Source: Verrucomicrobiota bacterium (GTDB taxonomy: Bacteria; Verrucomicrobiota; Verrucomicrobiia; Opitutales; Coraliomargaritaceae). Taken from it: DNA of 50,018 nt. The position numbers were made by a program, and so were the translations under genes. The stretch covers positions 1-50,018 of the forward strand of contig JAAAPI010000115.1 in NCBI GenBank assembly GCA_009908325.1, written 5' to 3'. The notes under the pieces were generated by a model. That model had not been told where the DNA came from, did not search any database, and saw only the letters and a program-made list of their open reading frames with translations. Below are positions 15,951 to 23,956 of this stretch, piece by piece. How positions within the stretch are numbered: position 1 is the stretch's first letter; every line of letters begins with the position of its first letter.

Positions 15951-16850
15951 GTGCCTACCTTTAGTATACTAACCGCTGCATTCAACGCCGGGCCCTTTAT
16001 TTCGGGGGCTCTCGCTAGTGCTGCCTGCCAGCAGGAACAGGATTGGGAGCTTGTGGTCGTGGAAGATGGGTCGCACGACGAAACCGAAACGCTGGTCGAA
16101 GCTTTTCGCAATCAGCAATCAGGCCGACGCGTTATTTACGAGAATCCGGGGAATAACCAAGGGGTTTCCGCTACCCGCAACCGCCTACTCAAGCTGGCGA
16201 GTGGCCGCTATCTTGCCTTTCTCGACGCCGATGACCTTTGGGAACCGGATCACCTTTTAGATCTTCGAAAGCAGCTCGACGCAGGCCACACCCTGGCCGT
16301 GAGTGGCCTCCGGCTTTGGTATCCAGATACGCCGGAGCCGGATGAGATCCATCTGATTTCAGAAAATCTTCTAGAAAACCCGCGCCTGAGCTTGTTCCAA
16401 CAATCCATCATTCAGACTTCCTCCTCCATCGCCTTCTCTGCAGAGACCGCAAAGCGCACTGGGTGGTTCGATACGTCTCTACGTATTGGAGAAGACCGGG
16501 ACTACTGGTTTCGCGCCTTGGAAGCCGACGGAACCATCGGTTCGACCGGTAAGCCGTCCTGCCACTACCGAAAGCATTCCCAGAGCAGCATGAGTAATAT
16601 TCTGAAAATCGCAGAAGACAGTGTCTTTTTCTACCGCAAGCACTTTCAGGCACCTGGAGTTCCCCAGCGACTTGCCCGCCGAAAGTTATCGGATAGCCTT
16701 TTCTCGTGGGGACGTTTGATTCGCAGGCAAGATGCTAAACTTGCCCGTAAGGTTTTTTTCGAAAGTTGGACTCTCCGCCCTCTGGATGTCAGACTTCTGG
16801 CTTTCGGAGCACTTGCCGCAATTTCCCGAACAAAACGTGCAACCCATTGA
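15951..16850 (+). CDS. GT2 family glycosyltransferase (paralogue set A)
   Basis: This 299-residue GT-A enzyme starts at GTG: FSILTAAFNAGPFISGALA, EDGSHDET, NQGVSATRNRLLK, the metal-binding FLDADDLWEPDHL, then IGEDRDYWFRAL and YRKHSQSSM. It is a close relative of the enzymes at 12004 and 20779. The C-terminal ~60 residues form a basic helical tail rich in Arg and Lys, which may bind the membrane. The next gene begins 21 bp downstream. Confidence 0.92.
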   Translation: MPTFSILTAAFNAGPFISGALASAACQQEQDWELVVVEDGSHDETETLVEAFRNQQSGRRVIYENPGNNQGVSATRNRLLKLASGRYLAFLDADDLWEPDHLLDLRKQLDAGHTLAVSGLRLWYPDTPEPDEIHLISENLLENPRLSLFQQSIIQTSSSIAFSAETAKRTGWFDTSLRIGEDRDYWFRALEADGTIGSTGKPSCHYRKHSQSSMSNILKIAEDSVFFYRKHFQAPGVPQRLARRKLSDSLFSWGRLIRRQDAKLARKVFFESWTLRPLDVRLLAFGALAAISRTKRATH

Positions 16851-16871
16851 GTTGCTCCATGCCGTCACTTT

Positions 16872-17780
16872 ATGCCCCTGGCTTTTTGTATCCTCGCGCA
16901 TAAAAACCCGGAGCAGCTTCGGGGATTGGCCCAGGCGCTGGCTGTTGAGCGATCCACGATCGTCATCCACTACGACAAGCGTGCGCCCTCCGTTGAAAGA
17001 GATGCAGTCGAAAAGCTCGTCGAAGAGAATTCGCGGGTGACTCTTATCAAGTCGCGAAAAGTCAACTGGGGGCGTTGGAGCCAAATGCAGGCGCAGCTCG
17101 ATATGATGGAAAAGGCGCTTGAGGTGGATTCGTCGTGGACCCACTTGCTGACGATTTCAGGCCAGGATTTTCCACTCCAGACAGTCGAGCAGATGGAGCG
17201 CATTCTGAACGAAGAACCCAAGCAATCGATGATTGAGTGGTTCGATCCCTTCGAAGCAGGCCGCTGGAAAGATGCGAGAGAGCGCATCACCCGGTGGCAT
17301 TTTGATAGTGACGCACTTCACCGCTTCCTGCGTCTGCCGGGCATCGGGCGTCGTGTCGCTAGCTTTCTTGGTTGGCAAAACCGGATACCGTTTTTGCCTG
17401 GTGTCCGACGTCAACCGCCGACTTCGTTCCGGTGGTATGGGGGTTCCAATCATCATAATTTGTCGCGTAAGGCGGTTGAATACGTCGTCCGCGATCCCCG
17501 GGCGCGGCTGATCGGGCGACGCCTACGACGCGCCGGTTTTCCCGAAGAGAGCTACATTCAATCTGCGCTTCTCAATAGTCCGCTCGCTAACACGCTCGTG
17601 AATACCGACCGCCGTGCCATCTTCTGGGAGCAGCCCGATAGCCCGAGTCCCAAAATATTGACCATGGGCGACCTAACCGATTTGCAAGCTGCGCGGCAGC
17701 AGGGAAAATTCTTCGCACGCAAGTTTGACACCGATGTCGACGCCGCCGTTGTAGCACAACTTGCGACCATTGTAGCTTAA
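16872..17780 (+). CDS. GT14 (core-2/I-branching type) glycosyltransferase
   Basis: The protein has 302 residues. N-terminal LAFCILAHKNPEQL, IHYDKR, then LLTISGQDFPL (the SGQD[YF]PL signature of the GT14 branch family) and a WYGGSNHHNLSRKAVEYVV segment define a core-2/I-branching-like transferase. The family adds branching GlcNAc in eukaryotes, and xylose or other sugars in plants and bacteria. In this cluster it is the best candidate for making a side branch. It is metal-independent in characterised members and accordingly shows no DxD. Downstream lies the inverted REP-like element ahead of a GT8 gene. Confidence 0.88.
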   Translation: MPLAFCILAHKNPEQLRGLAQALAVERSTIVIHYDKRAPSVERDAVEKLVEENSRVTLIKSRKVNWGRWSQMQAQLDMMEKALEVDSSWTHLLTISGQDFPLQTVEQMERILNEEPKQSMIEWFDPFEAGRWKDARERITRWHFDSDALHRFLRLPGIGRRVASFLGWQNRIPFLPGVRRQPPTSFRWYGGSNHHNLSRKAVEYVVRDPRARLIGRRLRRAGFPEESYIQSALLNSPLANTLVNTDRRAIFWEQPDSPSPKILTMGDLTDLQAARQQGKFFARKFDTDVDAAVVAQLATIVA

Positions 17781-17785
17781 AGCGC

Positions 17786-17876
17786 GTAGGGGCTTCACTT
17801 GTGAAGACCGTGTTTTAGAAGTTTTAAGCCCGATTGACTGGTGATCAGCGGCGGTCGTCACAAGTGACGCCCCTAC
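17786..17876. repeat. REP-like palindrome doublet (GTAG...CTAC headed) in front of GT8 gene
   Basis: Two 25-nt arms, 17786-17810 and 17852-17876, are inverted copies of each other with 23 of 25 positions matching. They start with GTAG and end with CTAC. Each arm contains its own small hairpin: CTTCAC/GTGAAG in the left arm and GTCAC/GTGAC in the right. The two are separated by a 41-nt A/T-richer spacer. This is the architecture of a REP doublet (BIME) mobilised by RAYT transposases; no RAYT gene is in the window. The right arm ends 3 nt before the ATG at 17880, so it occupies the ribosome-binding region. Confidence 0.85.
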
Positions 17877-17879
17877 ATT

Positions 17880-18764
17880 ATGGCCTCCAAAATTGTTCTC
17901 TGCACGGCCACTAACCACACCTATGCAATGGGTGCGGCGGTCGCGCTGTGCTCAGCGTTGCGGCACCTTCCTTCCTACGGCGGCGAGGTGACGGCCTATG
18001 TACTCGATGGCGGACTCCGGGAAAGCGATTGGCAAAAGTTGACCAAAAGTGTGCAACGAGCACACTCGGCTGCGCGGTTGATACGTCTTCGACCCGAGAT
18101 GGCCCGTTTCAGCGGTCTTCCTCAGGATTGGGGGTCAAGCGTAATGACCTACGCACGACTGGCACTCCCGGAACTGGTCGATGAGAGCCGCATTCTTTAC
18201 CTCGATGCCGACATGATCGTGCAGGCCGATCTTTCGCCGTTTATGACTCGCGATCTCGAAGGCAAGACCGTTGCGGCGGCTCGCGACGTTATCACGCGCA
18301 CCATTGGTGGTGACTATCTCCCGAATGAAGCGCTGGGATTGAATCCCGAAGCCGATTACTTTCAGGCGGGTTTCCTGGTCATTGACCTTGAGCGCTGGAA
18401 AGCGGAACGAGTCAGCGAGCGGGTGCTTGCCTACCTCAGCGACTATTCGGAGCATTCTCGCTACTGGGATCAAAGTGCGCTCAACGCCATGCTCTATGAA
18501 CGCTGGTTGCGCCTTGAGGATGAATGGAATACGCCGGCTTTTTGGGCCGACCAAAAGAAGGATGGCTCAAATTTGGAGGATCCGATTCTACACTTTGTTG
18601 GCCCGGACAAAGCATGGCTGCTCGGACATCATCGGAAACCCGCTGCGCTGCGTTTTTTTGACGAGCTCGACCGTACTGCCTGGCGTGGATGGCGGCCGAC
18701 TCGATGGAGGAATTTTTTAAAGTGGGGTAAATATCGTTTTGTCACCCTGTTTTCTGCACGCTAG
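17880..18764 (+). CDS. GT8 family glycosyltransferase (copy a)
   Basis: This 294-residue GT8 enzyme shows an N-terminal IVLCTATNHTYAMGAAVAL strand-helix, the metal-binding LYLDADMIV (DxD), then NPEADYFQAGFLVIDL, WDQSALNAML and HFVGPDKAWLLGHH. The last segment is the HxxGxxKPW-like element (here GPDKAW) that binds the diphosphate in LgtC/glycogenin-type retaining enzymes. It is a close paralogue of the gene at 19868 (shared YAMG/YSMG, QAGFL, WDQSALNA and RTAWRGWRP/KTAWRGWRP). The start codon abuts a REP-like element, leaving no visible ribosome-binding site. Confidence 0.92.
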   Translation: MASKIVLCTATNHTYAMGAAVALCSALRHLPSYGGEVTAYVLDGGLRESDWQKLTKSVQRAHSAARLIRLRPEMARFSGLPQDWGSSVMTYARLALPELVDESRILYLDADMIVQADLSPFMTRDLEGKTVAAARDVITRTIGGDYLPNEALGLNPEADYFQAGFLVIDLERWKAERVSERVLAYLSDYSEHSRYWDQSALNAMLYERWLRLEDEWNTPAFWADQKKDGSNLEDPILHFVGPDKAWLLGHHRKPAALRFFDELDRTAWRGWRPTRWRNFLKWGKYRFVTLFSAR

Positions 18765-18857
18765 GTGCCTCGCCGTGTTTTGGAAACCTTCGCGTCCAAT
18801 GAATCCAAAGTGGAGGCTGGGAGGCAATTGCCTTTGCAGAGTAATCGTTCATTCCAG

Positions 18858-19790
18858 ATGAAAGCTCTTGTCATTATTTAGATGTTCGGCCCATGGCCCG
18901 CTTGGATGAATGCATTCTTAACCTCCTGCGCCCCGATTTCGAGGGTCGATTGGTTGATTGTACACGATGCACCGGTCCCGCAGGAAGGCCCCGAAAATGT
19001 TCGTTTTGTTTCATTGTCCTGGGAGGCGTATCGCCAGCGTTTCAGTGAACGATGCGCCATCGACTTGCCGACGCGTCCAAACTACAAAATGTGCGATGCC
19101 AAAGTGTTTCTGGGAACGGTTTTTGAAGAGGAAATCGAAGGTTATGATTATTTTGGTTGGGGCGATCTCGATCTCGTTTACGGTGAGCTGGATGCATTTC
19201 TGGAACCGCTTCTTGGTAAACACTCTGTGATTTCGTTTCATGCCAAACAGCTTTCCAATCACTTTGTTCTTTTTCGCAATACGCCAGAAATGCGCGGGCT
19301 CTATCGCAAAGTGTCGGATTATTCAGATAAGATGGCTATGTCGGAATATGCCGAGCTGGACGACACCCACCTCAGTGCCATCGCGAAGGAGATGCCCGAC
19401 GCATGGTTTGCGGAAGCCTACACCACCCCTTTTGTCAACTGGATCCCATGGGCCGATGGGACTTACAACTTCCCGGACAAGTGGGAGTGGCACAACGGTC
19501 GGCTCATTAACGATCTCGACCGCGGTTACAGCTTTCCCTATTTCCATTTTATGGTTTGGAAGGGCGGCGAGTCTTTCTACTACTTCGCTACTGAAAATTG
19601 GGAAAAACTGTCGCCTGAAGCGCTCAATATTGCCTATGGAGCGAACGCATTTGTCATTGATCCTTACGGTATCCGCCAGATCCGCGAGAAGGGCGTTGCG
19701 CCTGGCTTGCTCATGGGTCTTTCGAAGCCCCCGAAATACTCATTGCGACGTCGTATCTATCTCAAGGTTCGCAGATGGCGATCCGGTTGA
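18858..19790 (+). pseudogene. DUF6625-like putative glycosyltransferase (copy a) with in-frame TAG at codon 8
   Basis: By comparison with the paralogue at 23957, the ancestral start is the ATG at 18858 (MKALVII, against MKAAIII in the paralogue). Codon 8 is TAG at 18879-18881, followed at once by ATG at 18882, from which a 302-residue frame is open. The body keeps the family features: NYKMCDAKVFLG, YDYFGWGDLDLVYG (acidic putative metal site), TTPFVNWIPWADGTYN and FHFMVWKGG. DUF6625-like proteins look like GT-A transferases and occur in polysaccharide loci. Either translation restarts at 18882 without the first beta-strand, or the gene is inactivated, or the TAG is a sequence error. A functional truncated CDS 18882-19790 remains possible. 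Confidence 0.65.
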
Positions 19791-19867
19791 GGGCCGTAAC
19801 ATAATTGTTCGAAGAACTGTCCTGCATGCGCTCCGCATTTGTCAGCCCGCATCAATAAACATTTCAC

Positions 19868-20767
19868 ATGACTGAGAATGAGCCAGTTGTTATCGCTTCT
19901 GCTGCCAATGATCGTTATTCTATGGGCTTAGCTGTCGCGCTCGTTTCCGCACTACAGAACTGTCGCACTTGGGTGTCTCAACCCGTTTTGATTGTTGTTC
20001 TGGACGGAGGAATCCGGGCGCGAAACTGGCGGCGTCTGAAGAAAAGCCTCGATTCCGTCGGCGTCCCGCATCGGATTTTGCGTTTTAAGCCGGATTTATC
20101 CCTTTTTGTGGATTTTCCCATGGACTATGGAGCGAGCCATCTGACCTACGCTCGATTGTTTTTGCCAAAGCTTCTACCGGACACGTGTCGCATCCTCTAC
20201 ATTGATTCAGATCTTCTCATCAGGGAATCGTTGGAAAAGATTTGGGGCATGCATCTTGGTGAGACACCCTTGGCCGCTGCAGTCTGTGCTCATGTCAAAC
20301 AGATCGGCAATGAAGAGCTTCCATTTCAGGAACTTGGACTTCGCCCGGAAGCGCCCTACCTTCAAGCTGGCTTTCTGCTCATTGATCTTGATGTCTGGCG
20401 TCGAATGGACCTGAGCGAGCGGTGTCTCGACTACCTCCGCAGCCATCCGGATCGGGCACCGCATTGGGATCAGAGTGCACTCAATGCAGTTATCCATGGA
20501 AATTGGACGGTGTTTCCAGACAAATGGAATGTGCCAGCCGCCCATCTCCGACTTGAATCAGAAAAGTGGCACCCCATTAGCCCGGCGGTCCTACATTACT
20601 CGGGTCCTGATAAGCCATGGAACTATGGCAACCACACTTGGGGAGTGGCTCGACCTTTTTTCTCGACTCTGGATAAGACGGCGTGGCGGGGATGGCGACC
20701 ATCGCGGGTGCGCGCCCTAATGAAATACTGTAAGTGGAAATTGCATGAAACCTTGAAACCGAAGTAG
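19868..20767 (+). CDS. GT8 family glycosyltransferase (copy b)
   Basis: The 299-residue protein is the closest paralogue of the GT8 enzyme at 17880. It has an N-terminal strand followed by NDRYSMGLAVALVSAL, the metal-binding ILYIDSDLLI (DxD), APYLQAGFLLIDLDVW, WDQSALNAVI and YSGPDKPWNYGNH (the HxGxxKPW-type element). The C-terminus KTAWRGWRPSRVRALMKY is shared with copy a. It presumably transfers a related sugar with retention of configuration. It is followed 11 bp later by a GT2 gene. Confidence 0.92.
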   Translation: MTENEPVVIASAANDRYSMGLAVALVSALQNCRTWVSQPVLIVVLDGGIRARNWRRLKKSLDSVGVPHRILRFKPDLSLFVDFPMDYGASHLTYARLFLPKLLPDTCRILYIDSDLLIRESLEKIWGMHLGETPLAAAVCAHVKQIGNEELPFQELGLRPEAPYLQAGFLLIDLDVWRRMDLSERCLDYLRSHPDRAPHWDQSALNAVIHGNWTVFPDKWNVPAAHLRLESEKWHPISPAVLHYSGPDKPWNYGNHTWGVARPFFSTLDKTAWRGWRPSRVRALMKYCKWKLHETLKPK

Positions 20768-20778
20768 CTCTGTATTGC

Positions 20779-21663
20779 ATGATCTCCATTTGTATACCCG
20801 CCTACAACGCCGCACAGTTTTTGTCCAAGACGCTTGGCACAATTCAGGCGCAAACCTTTTCCGAATGGGAGCTGATTGTGGTCGAGGATGGTTCCGACGA
20901 CGGGACCAGACTTCTCGTAGAAAAGTTCGCCCAAATGGTTTCGCAGTCAGTCCGGTATTTTAGACATGCGGAAAACCAGGGGCTGACCGCTACGCGCAAC
21001 ACAGGAATAGCCGCCGCCGAACGCGAGTGGATCGCGATCCTCGATGCCGATGATTTATGGGAGCCGGAGCACCTTGCGCGATGCGTGGAAACGCTGAGTG
21101 AGCGTGATTGTTCTCTTATTCACGGGGGCTCTGTTCTGTTCGACAGTGATTCGGGTTGCGTTCTCGAGGAACGGGCACCCTCCGCCGCAGCGCTGGGTGA
21201 TTCGCCCGTCTCGGTTTTTACTCAGGATTATATCATCCAACCATCCTCCGTAGTATTGCGGAAGTCGCTTTGGGAGCAAGTCGGTGGATTCAATACCGGA
21301 TTTCAGCATGTTGAAGATCTCGAAATGTGGCTGCGCTGTTTGCGGGCGGGTGCGCGAATCGGCTACAGCGGGCACCTGACGTGCCGCTACCGTAAACATG
21401 CGGCGGCCATGTCCGGGGAATCCTATGCGATGGCAGCCGCCTTTGCCCGCGTGTATGCGCAACATCTGGATTGGGAGGCGATCCCATGGCGGCTCCGAAA
21501 AGAGCGAGCCTACCACAGTGCAATGGCGGCCGGGCGTCTGGCCTGGCGAAAGAATCCAAAGCGGGCGAGGGGGCATTTCCATGAAGCCTGGAAGATTTCC
21601 CGAAAGCCCGTCGCACTGGCGGCGGCTCTATCCTGTGCGGGTGTATCGCTCTGCCGACACTAG
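20779..21663 (+). CDS. GT2 family glycosyltransferase (paralogue set A)
   Basis: This 294-residue GT-A protein reads ISICIPAYNAAQFLSKTLG, EDGSDDGT, NQGLTATRNTGIA, the metal-binding ILDADDLWEPEHL, then HVEDLEMWLRCL and CRYRKHAAAMSG. Together with the genes at 12004 and 15951 it forms a paralogue set with the same motif order and length. The set probably arose by duplication within the cluster and diverged in acceptor or donor. A REP-like element lies between its stop and the next gene. Confidence 0.93.
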   Translation: MISICIPAYNAAQFLSKTLGTIQAQTFSEWELIVVEDGSDDGTRLLVEKFAQMVSQSVRYFRHAENQGLTATRNTGIAAAEREWIAILDADDLWEPEHLARCVETLSERDCSLIHGGSVLFDSDSGCVLEERAPSAAALGDSPVSVFTQDYIIQPSSVVLRKSLWEQVGGFNTGFQHVEDLEMWLRCLRAGARIGYSGHLTCRYRKHAAAMSGESYAMAAAFARVYAQHLDWEAIPWRLRKERAYHSAMAAGRLAWRKNPKRARGHFHEAWKISRKPVALAAALSCAGVSLCRH

Positions 21664-21702
21664 TGGAGTTTCCAATAAGTTTTTTGATTTTAGAAATCCG
21701 TT

Positions 21703-21780
21703 TGTAGCCGGACGCCTTCGCGTTCGGACGGCTGTGTAAAGGTTGCCGATCTGTTCCGAAGCGGAAGCGCTTCGGCTACG
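21703..21780. repeat. REP-like palindrome doublet, second family
   Basis: Left arm 21703-21728 and right arm 21755-21780 are inverted copies with 18 of 26 positions matching. Each folds on itself: CCGAAGCG/CGCTTCGG in the right arm, and CCGGACGC/GCGTTCGG with one G-T wobble in the left. The GTAG head and CTAC tail are conserved. Sequence differences between arms fall inside the stems while pairing is kept, so structure rather than sequence is preserved. The element sits between a GT2 gene and a GT-A-like gene and differs in sequence from the doublet at 17786. Confidence 0.8.
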
Positions 21781-21841
21781 CGAAAAAATTAAATGGATGG
21801 ACCACGAGAACGTGCGAATCCGTTTTCTTACCAAACCAATT

Positions 21842-22777
21842 ATGCACGCAGTCATCACGTTAGTGGAAGGACATTTCCTGAATGGCGCGGCCGCGCTTTA
21901 TAACAGTCTGGTCGGCAACCAGTTTAATGGAGTCTTCATTATTGGCAACCGCGGGCGCGACACGCTACCGAAAACAACGCTGGATTTGATGGAATCGCTC
22001 CCGGCAAACCTGCCTCCGATACAGTTTATTCAAGTCGAAACCAATTGGCATTTCACCAATTTTAAGCCTGCCTTTATCCGACAGGTTTTTGATAGCCATC
22101 CAGAGTTCGATGCCATTACCTACCTCGATCCAGACATCGTAGTTTGTGGGCCGTGGCCCTGGCTGGGAGGTTGGTGCCAACATGGACCGGCGGTTGCCGG
22201 AGACGTCAACTGGAGGATCGGGCCGAACCATCCCACCCGGCATGAGTGGACGGCATTGCTGCGGGCGGTAAATTTGGATGCGCGTCAGTGTCCAGAGACT
22301 TACCTCAACGGCGGCATGGTCTCGGTGCGTCGGGAAGACCTTGCCTTTATTGAATTATGGCAGCGAATTATTGAGGAAGTTGGAGCAAACGATAATCCGC
22401 TTGACGGTGTCGGTGACATCTCCGCGTGGCGGCAGGGCGGGCGATGGAACCCCATGCACACGCCGGATCAGGATGCCTTAAACCTTGCTGCCATGGCATG
22501 GGAGGGATCTTTGTCCGTGCTCGGTCCCGATGCAATGGGTTTTGCACCGGGGGGGCCGCCCTTGCTCGCCCATGCGGTGGGTCCGAATAAGCCGTGGGAG
22601 CGCCGACATTTGAGCGAAGCACTTCGCGGCAAGCCGCCACGGTTTGTCGATAAAGCATACACGGACCATGCAGTCTCCCCGATTCCGGTACATGGCAAGG
22701 CGAGTCATCGGCGGCGCCTCCGGGCGCTCAAAGCGGCGGCGTTGATCGGTCGCTTTTATCGTCGATCAGGATTGTGA
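21842..22777 (+). CDS. Putative GT-A-fold glycosyltransferase, family not assigned
   Basis: The start is set at the ATG at 21842 (MHAVITLVEGHFLNGAAAL), where the first beta-strand begins. An in-frame ATG at 21797 is possible, and frames further upstream run into the REP-like element. The ~311-residue protein shows ITYLDPDIVV (DxD-like metal site), YLNGGMVSVRRE and AHAVGPNKPWERRH. The last is reminiscent of the diphosphate-binding GxxKPW element of GT8. NTPDQD/HTPDQDALNL matches the acceptor-side DQ motif of GT8-like proteins. I regard it as a distant GT8/GT-A relative that acts on the same glycan as its neighbours. No exact family is recognised. Confidence 0.75.
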   Translation: MHAVITLVEGHFLNGAAALYNSLVGNQFNGVFIIGNRGRDTLPKTTLDLMESLPANLPPIQFIQVETNWHFTNFKPAFIRQVFDSHPEFDAITYLDPDIVVCGPWPWLGGWCQHGPAVAGDVNWRIGPNHPTRHEWTALLRAVNLDARQCPETYLNGGMVSVRREDLAFIELWQRIIEEVGANDNPLDGVGDISAWRQGGRWNPMHTPDQDALNLAAMAWEGSLSVLGPDAMGFAPGGPPLLAHAVGPNKPWERRHLSEALRGKPPRFVDKAYTDHAVSPIPVHGKASHRRRLRALKAAALIGRFYRRSGL

Positions 22778-22890
22778 TGCGGACCATCTGCTACGCCTGG
22801 CGAAAAAGTGTGATTGTGGAGGAGTCCCTGGCCAATTGTGAGACTCCGCCCGCCAAATTAAGATGTTAGGCAAACAGAATAACACACAAT

Positions 22891-23835
22891 ATGCATAAAA
22901 ATGGCCTGTCCTCACCTATGAAGTTTCCCGTCGCCTTTTTCACAGACCGCAACATGCTTCCTGGCCTCCATGTTGCTGTGCTCTCCCTCCTTGAGTCGGT
23001 CTCTGATGAGACGGCAAGAGGGTTGACCATTAAAATTTTTCTCGATCAGGTTTCTGATCGAGAAGTGGATGCTTTACATCAAACAGTTCGCAGCAGTCAT
23101 CGTGGTGAGGTTGAAGTGACCTATACCGCCTACTCGCCAACTGCGCCAAAAGGCGGAAGTTTATTGCACGGGAATCATACGATCTATGGGCGTTTATGTC
23201 TGCCCAAGCTGCTGCCGAGCCATAACCATTGCCTTTATCTGGATTCGGATCTAATTGTTCTCTGTGATATCGGTGAAATTTTTCAATATTTCGACAATAA
23301 GAATATCCTTCTTGCGGATGGTGCCGGGGTTCGTCGCTTTGCCTTGGAGAGTAGACTCCTCTCCCGAGCGGGGTTGGATATGGAGGGACCTTATTTCAAT
23401 TCGGGAGTGCTCGGTATTAATCTAGCGCTCTGGCGCAAACGGAACGCGGATGATCTGTGCGCAAAAGTTCTAGCCAAGTTTGGTGGCGACATGACGAATG
23501 GAGACCAGGCTTTACTGAATCTCGCCCTGCACGACTCATTTAAAAGCCTGGGAGAAACATACAACACGCAAATCTTTCCCTGGTCCCCGCCGGTGAAGGA
23601 GCCAGACCGAAGGATTTATCACTTTGTAGGTTCTCCAAAACCTTGGGATTTTCTGGGAAGTTGGGCTTCATCGCATTACACGATGTGGCATGATATTTAT
23701 CGGCGGACTGCTATCGGACACCGATCACCCTTGTGCTATTCCTCGCTCCTAAGAAATTTGCGAATTACCAGACAGTTTATTCGTAGCGGTGTACGCAGAC
23801 ATAAATTGCTGCGTGCGGGAGGGAAGGCTAAGTAG
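22891..23835 (+). CDS. GT8 family glycosyltransferase (copy c)
   Basis: The protein has 314 residues (an alternative ATG at 22918, MKFPVAFFTDRN, would start directly at the first strand). Features are FFTDRNMLPGLHVAVLSL, the metal-binding LYLDSDLIV, GPYFNSGVLGINLALW, NGDQALLNLAL and HFVGSPKPWDF. This is the LgtC-type arrangement (DxD, NxGV, DQ, HxxGxxKPW). It is more distant from copies a and b than they are from each other, and looks A+T-richer. Its stop is followed after ~120 bp by the second DUF6625-like gene, mirroring the order at 17880-19790. Confidence 0.92.
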   Translation: MHKNGLSSPMKFPVAFFTDRNMLPGLHVAVLSLLESVSDETARGLTIKIFLDQVSDREVDALHQTVRSSHRGEVEVTYTAYSPTAPKGGSLLHGNHTIYGRLCLPKLLPSHNHCLYLDSDLIVLCDIGEIFQYFDNKNILLADGAGVRRFALESRLLSRAGLDMEGPYFNSGVLGINLALWRKRNADDLCAKVLAKFGGDMTNGDQALLNLALHDSFKSLGETYNTQIFPWSPPVKEPDRRIYHFVGSPKPWDFLGSWASSHYTMWHDIYRRTAIGHRSPLCYSSLLRNLRITRQFIRSGVRRHKLLRAGGKAK

Positions 23836-23956
23836 ACCCGGAAAATCGCCACTTCTGCAAATCAATCCACGGAGTTGAAGACAGTTTGTGAAATGCACAA
23901 TTTAAGATATAAGATTGTTGAATCCTCAAGTTTCTAATTTCCGAACATGTAGGTCC

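Noticed and set aside
22821..22847. Possible terminator hairpin GGAGTC...GACTCC after the GT-A-like gene
   Set aside because: The stem is six bases with a 15-base loop and no T-run, which is too weak to call a terminator.
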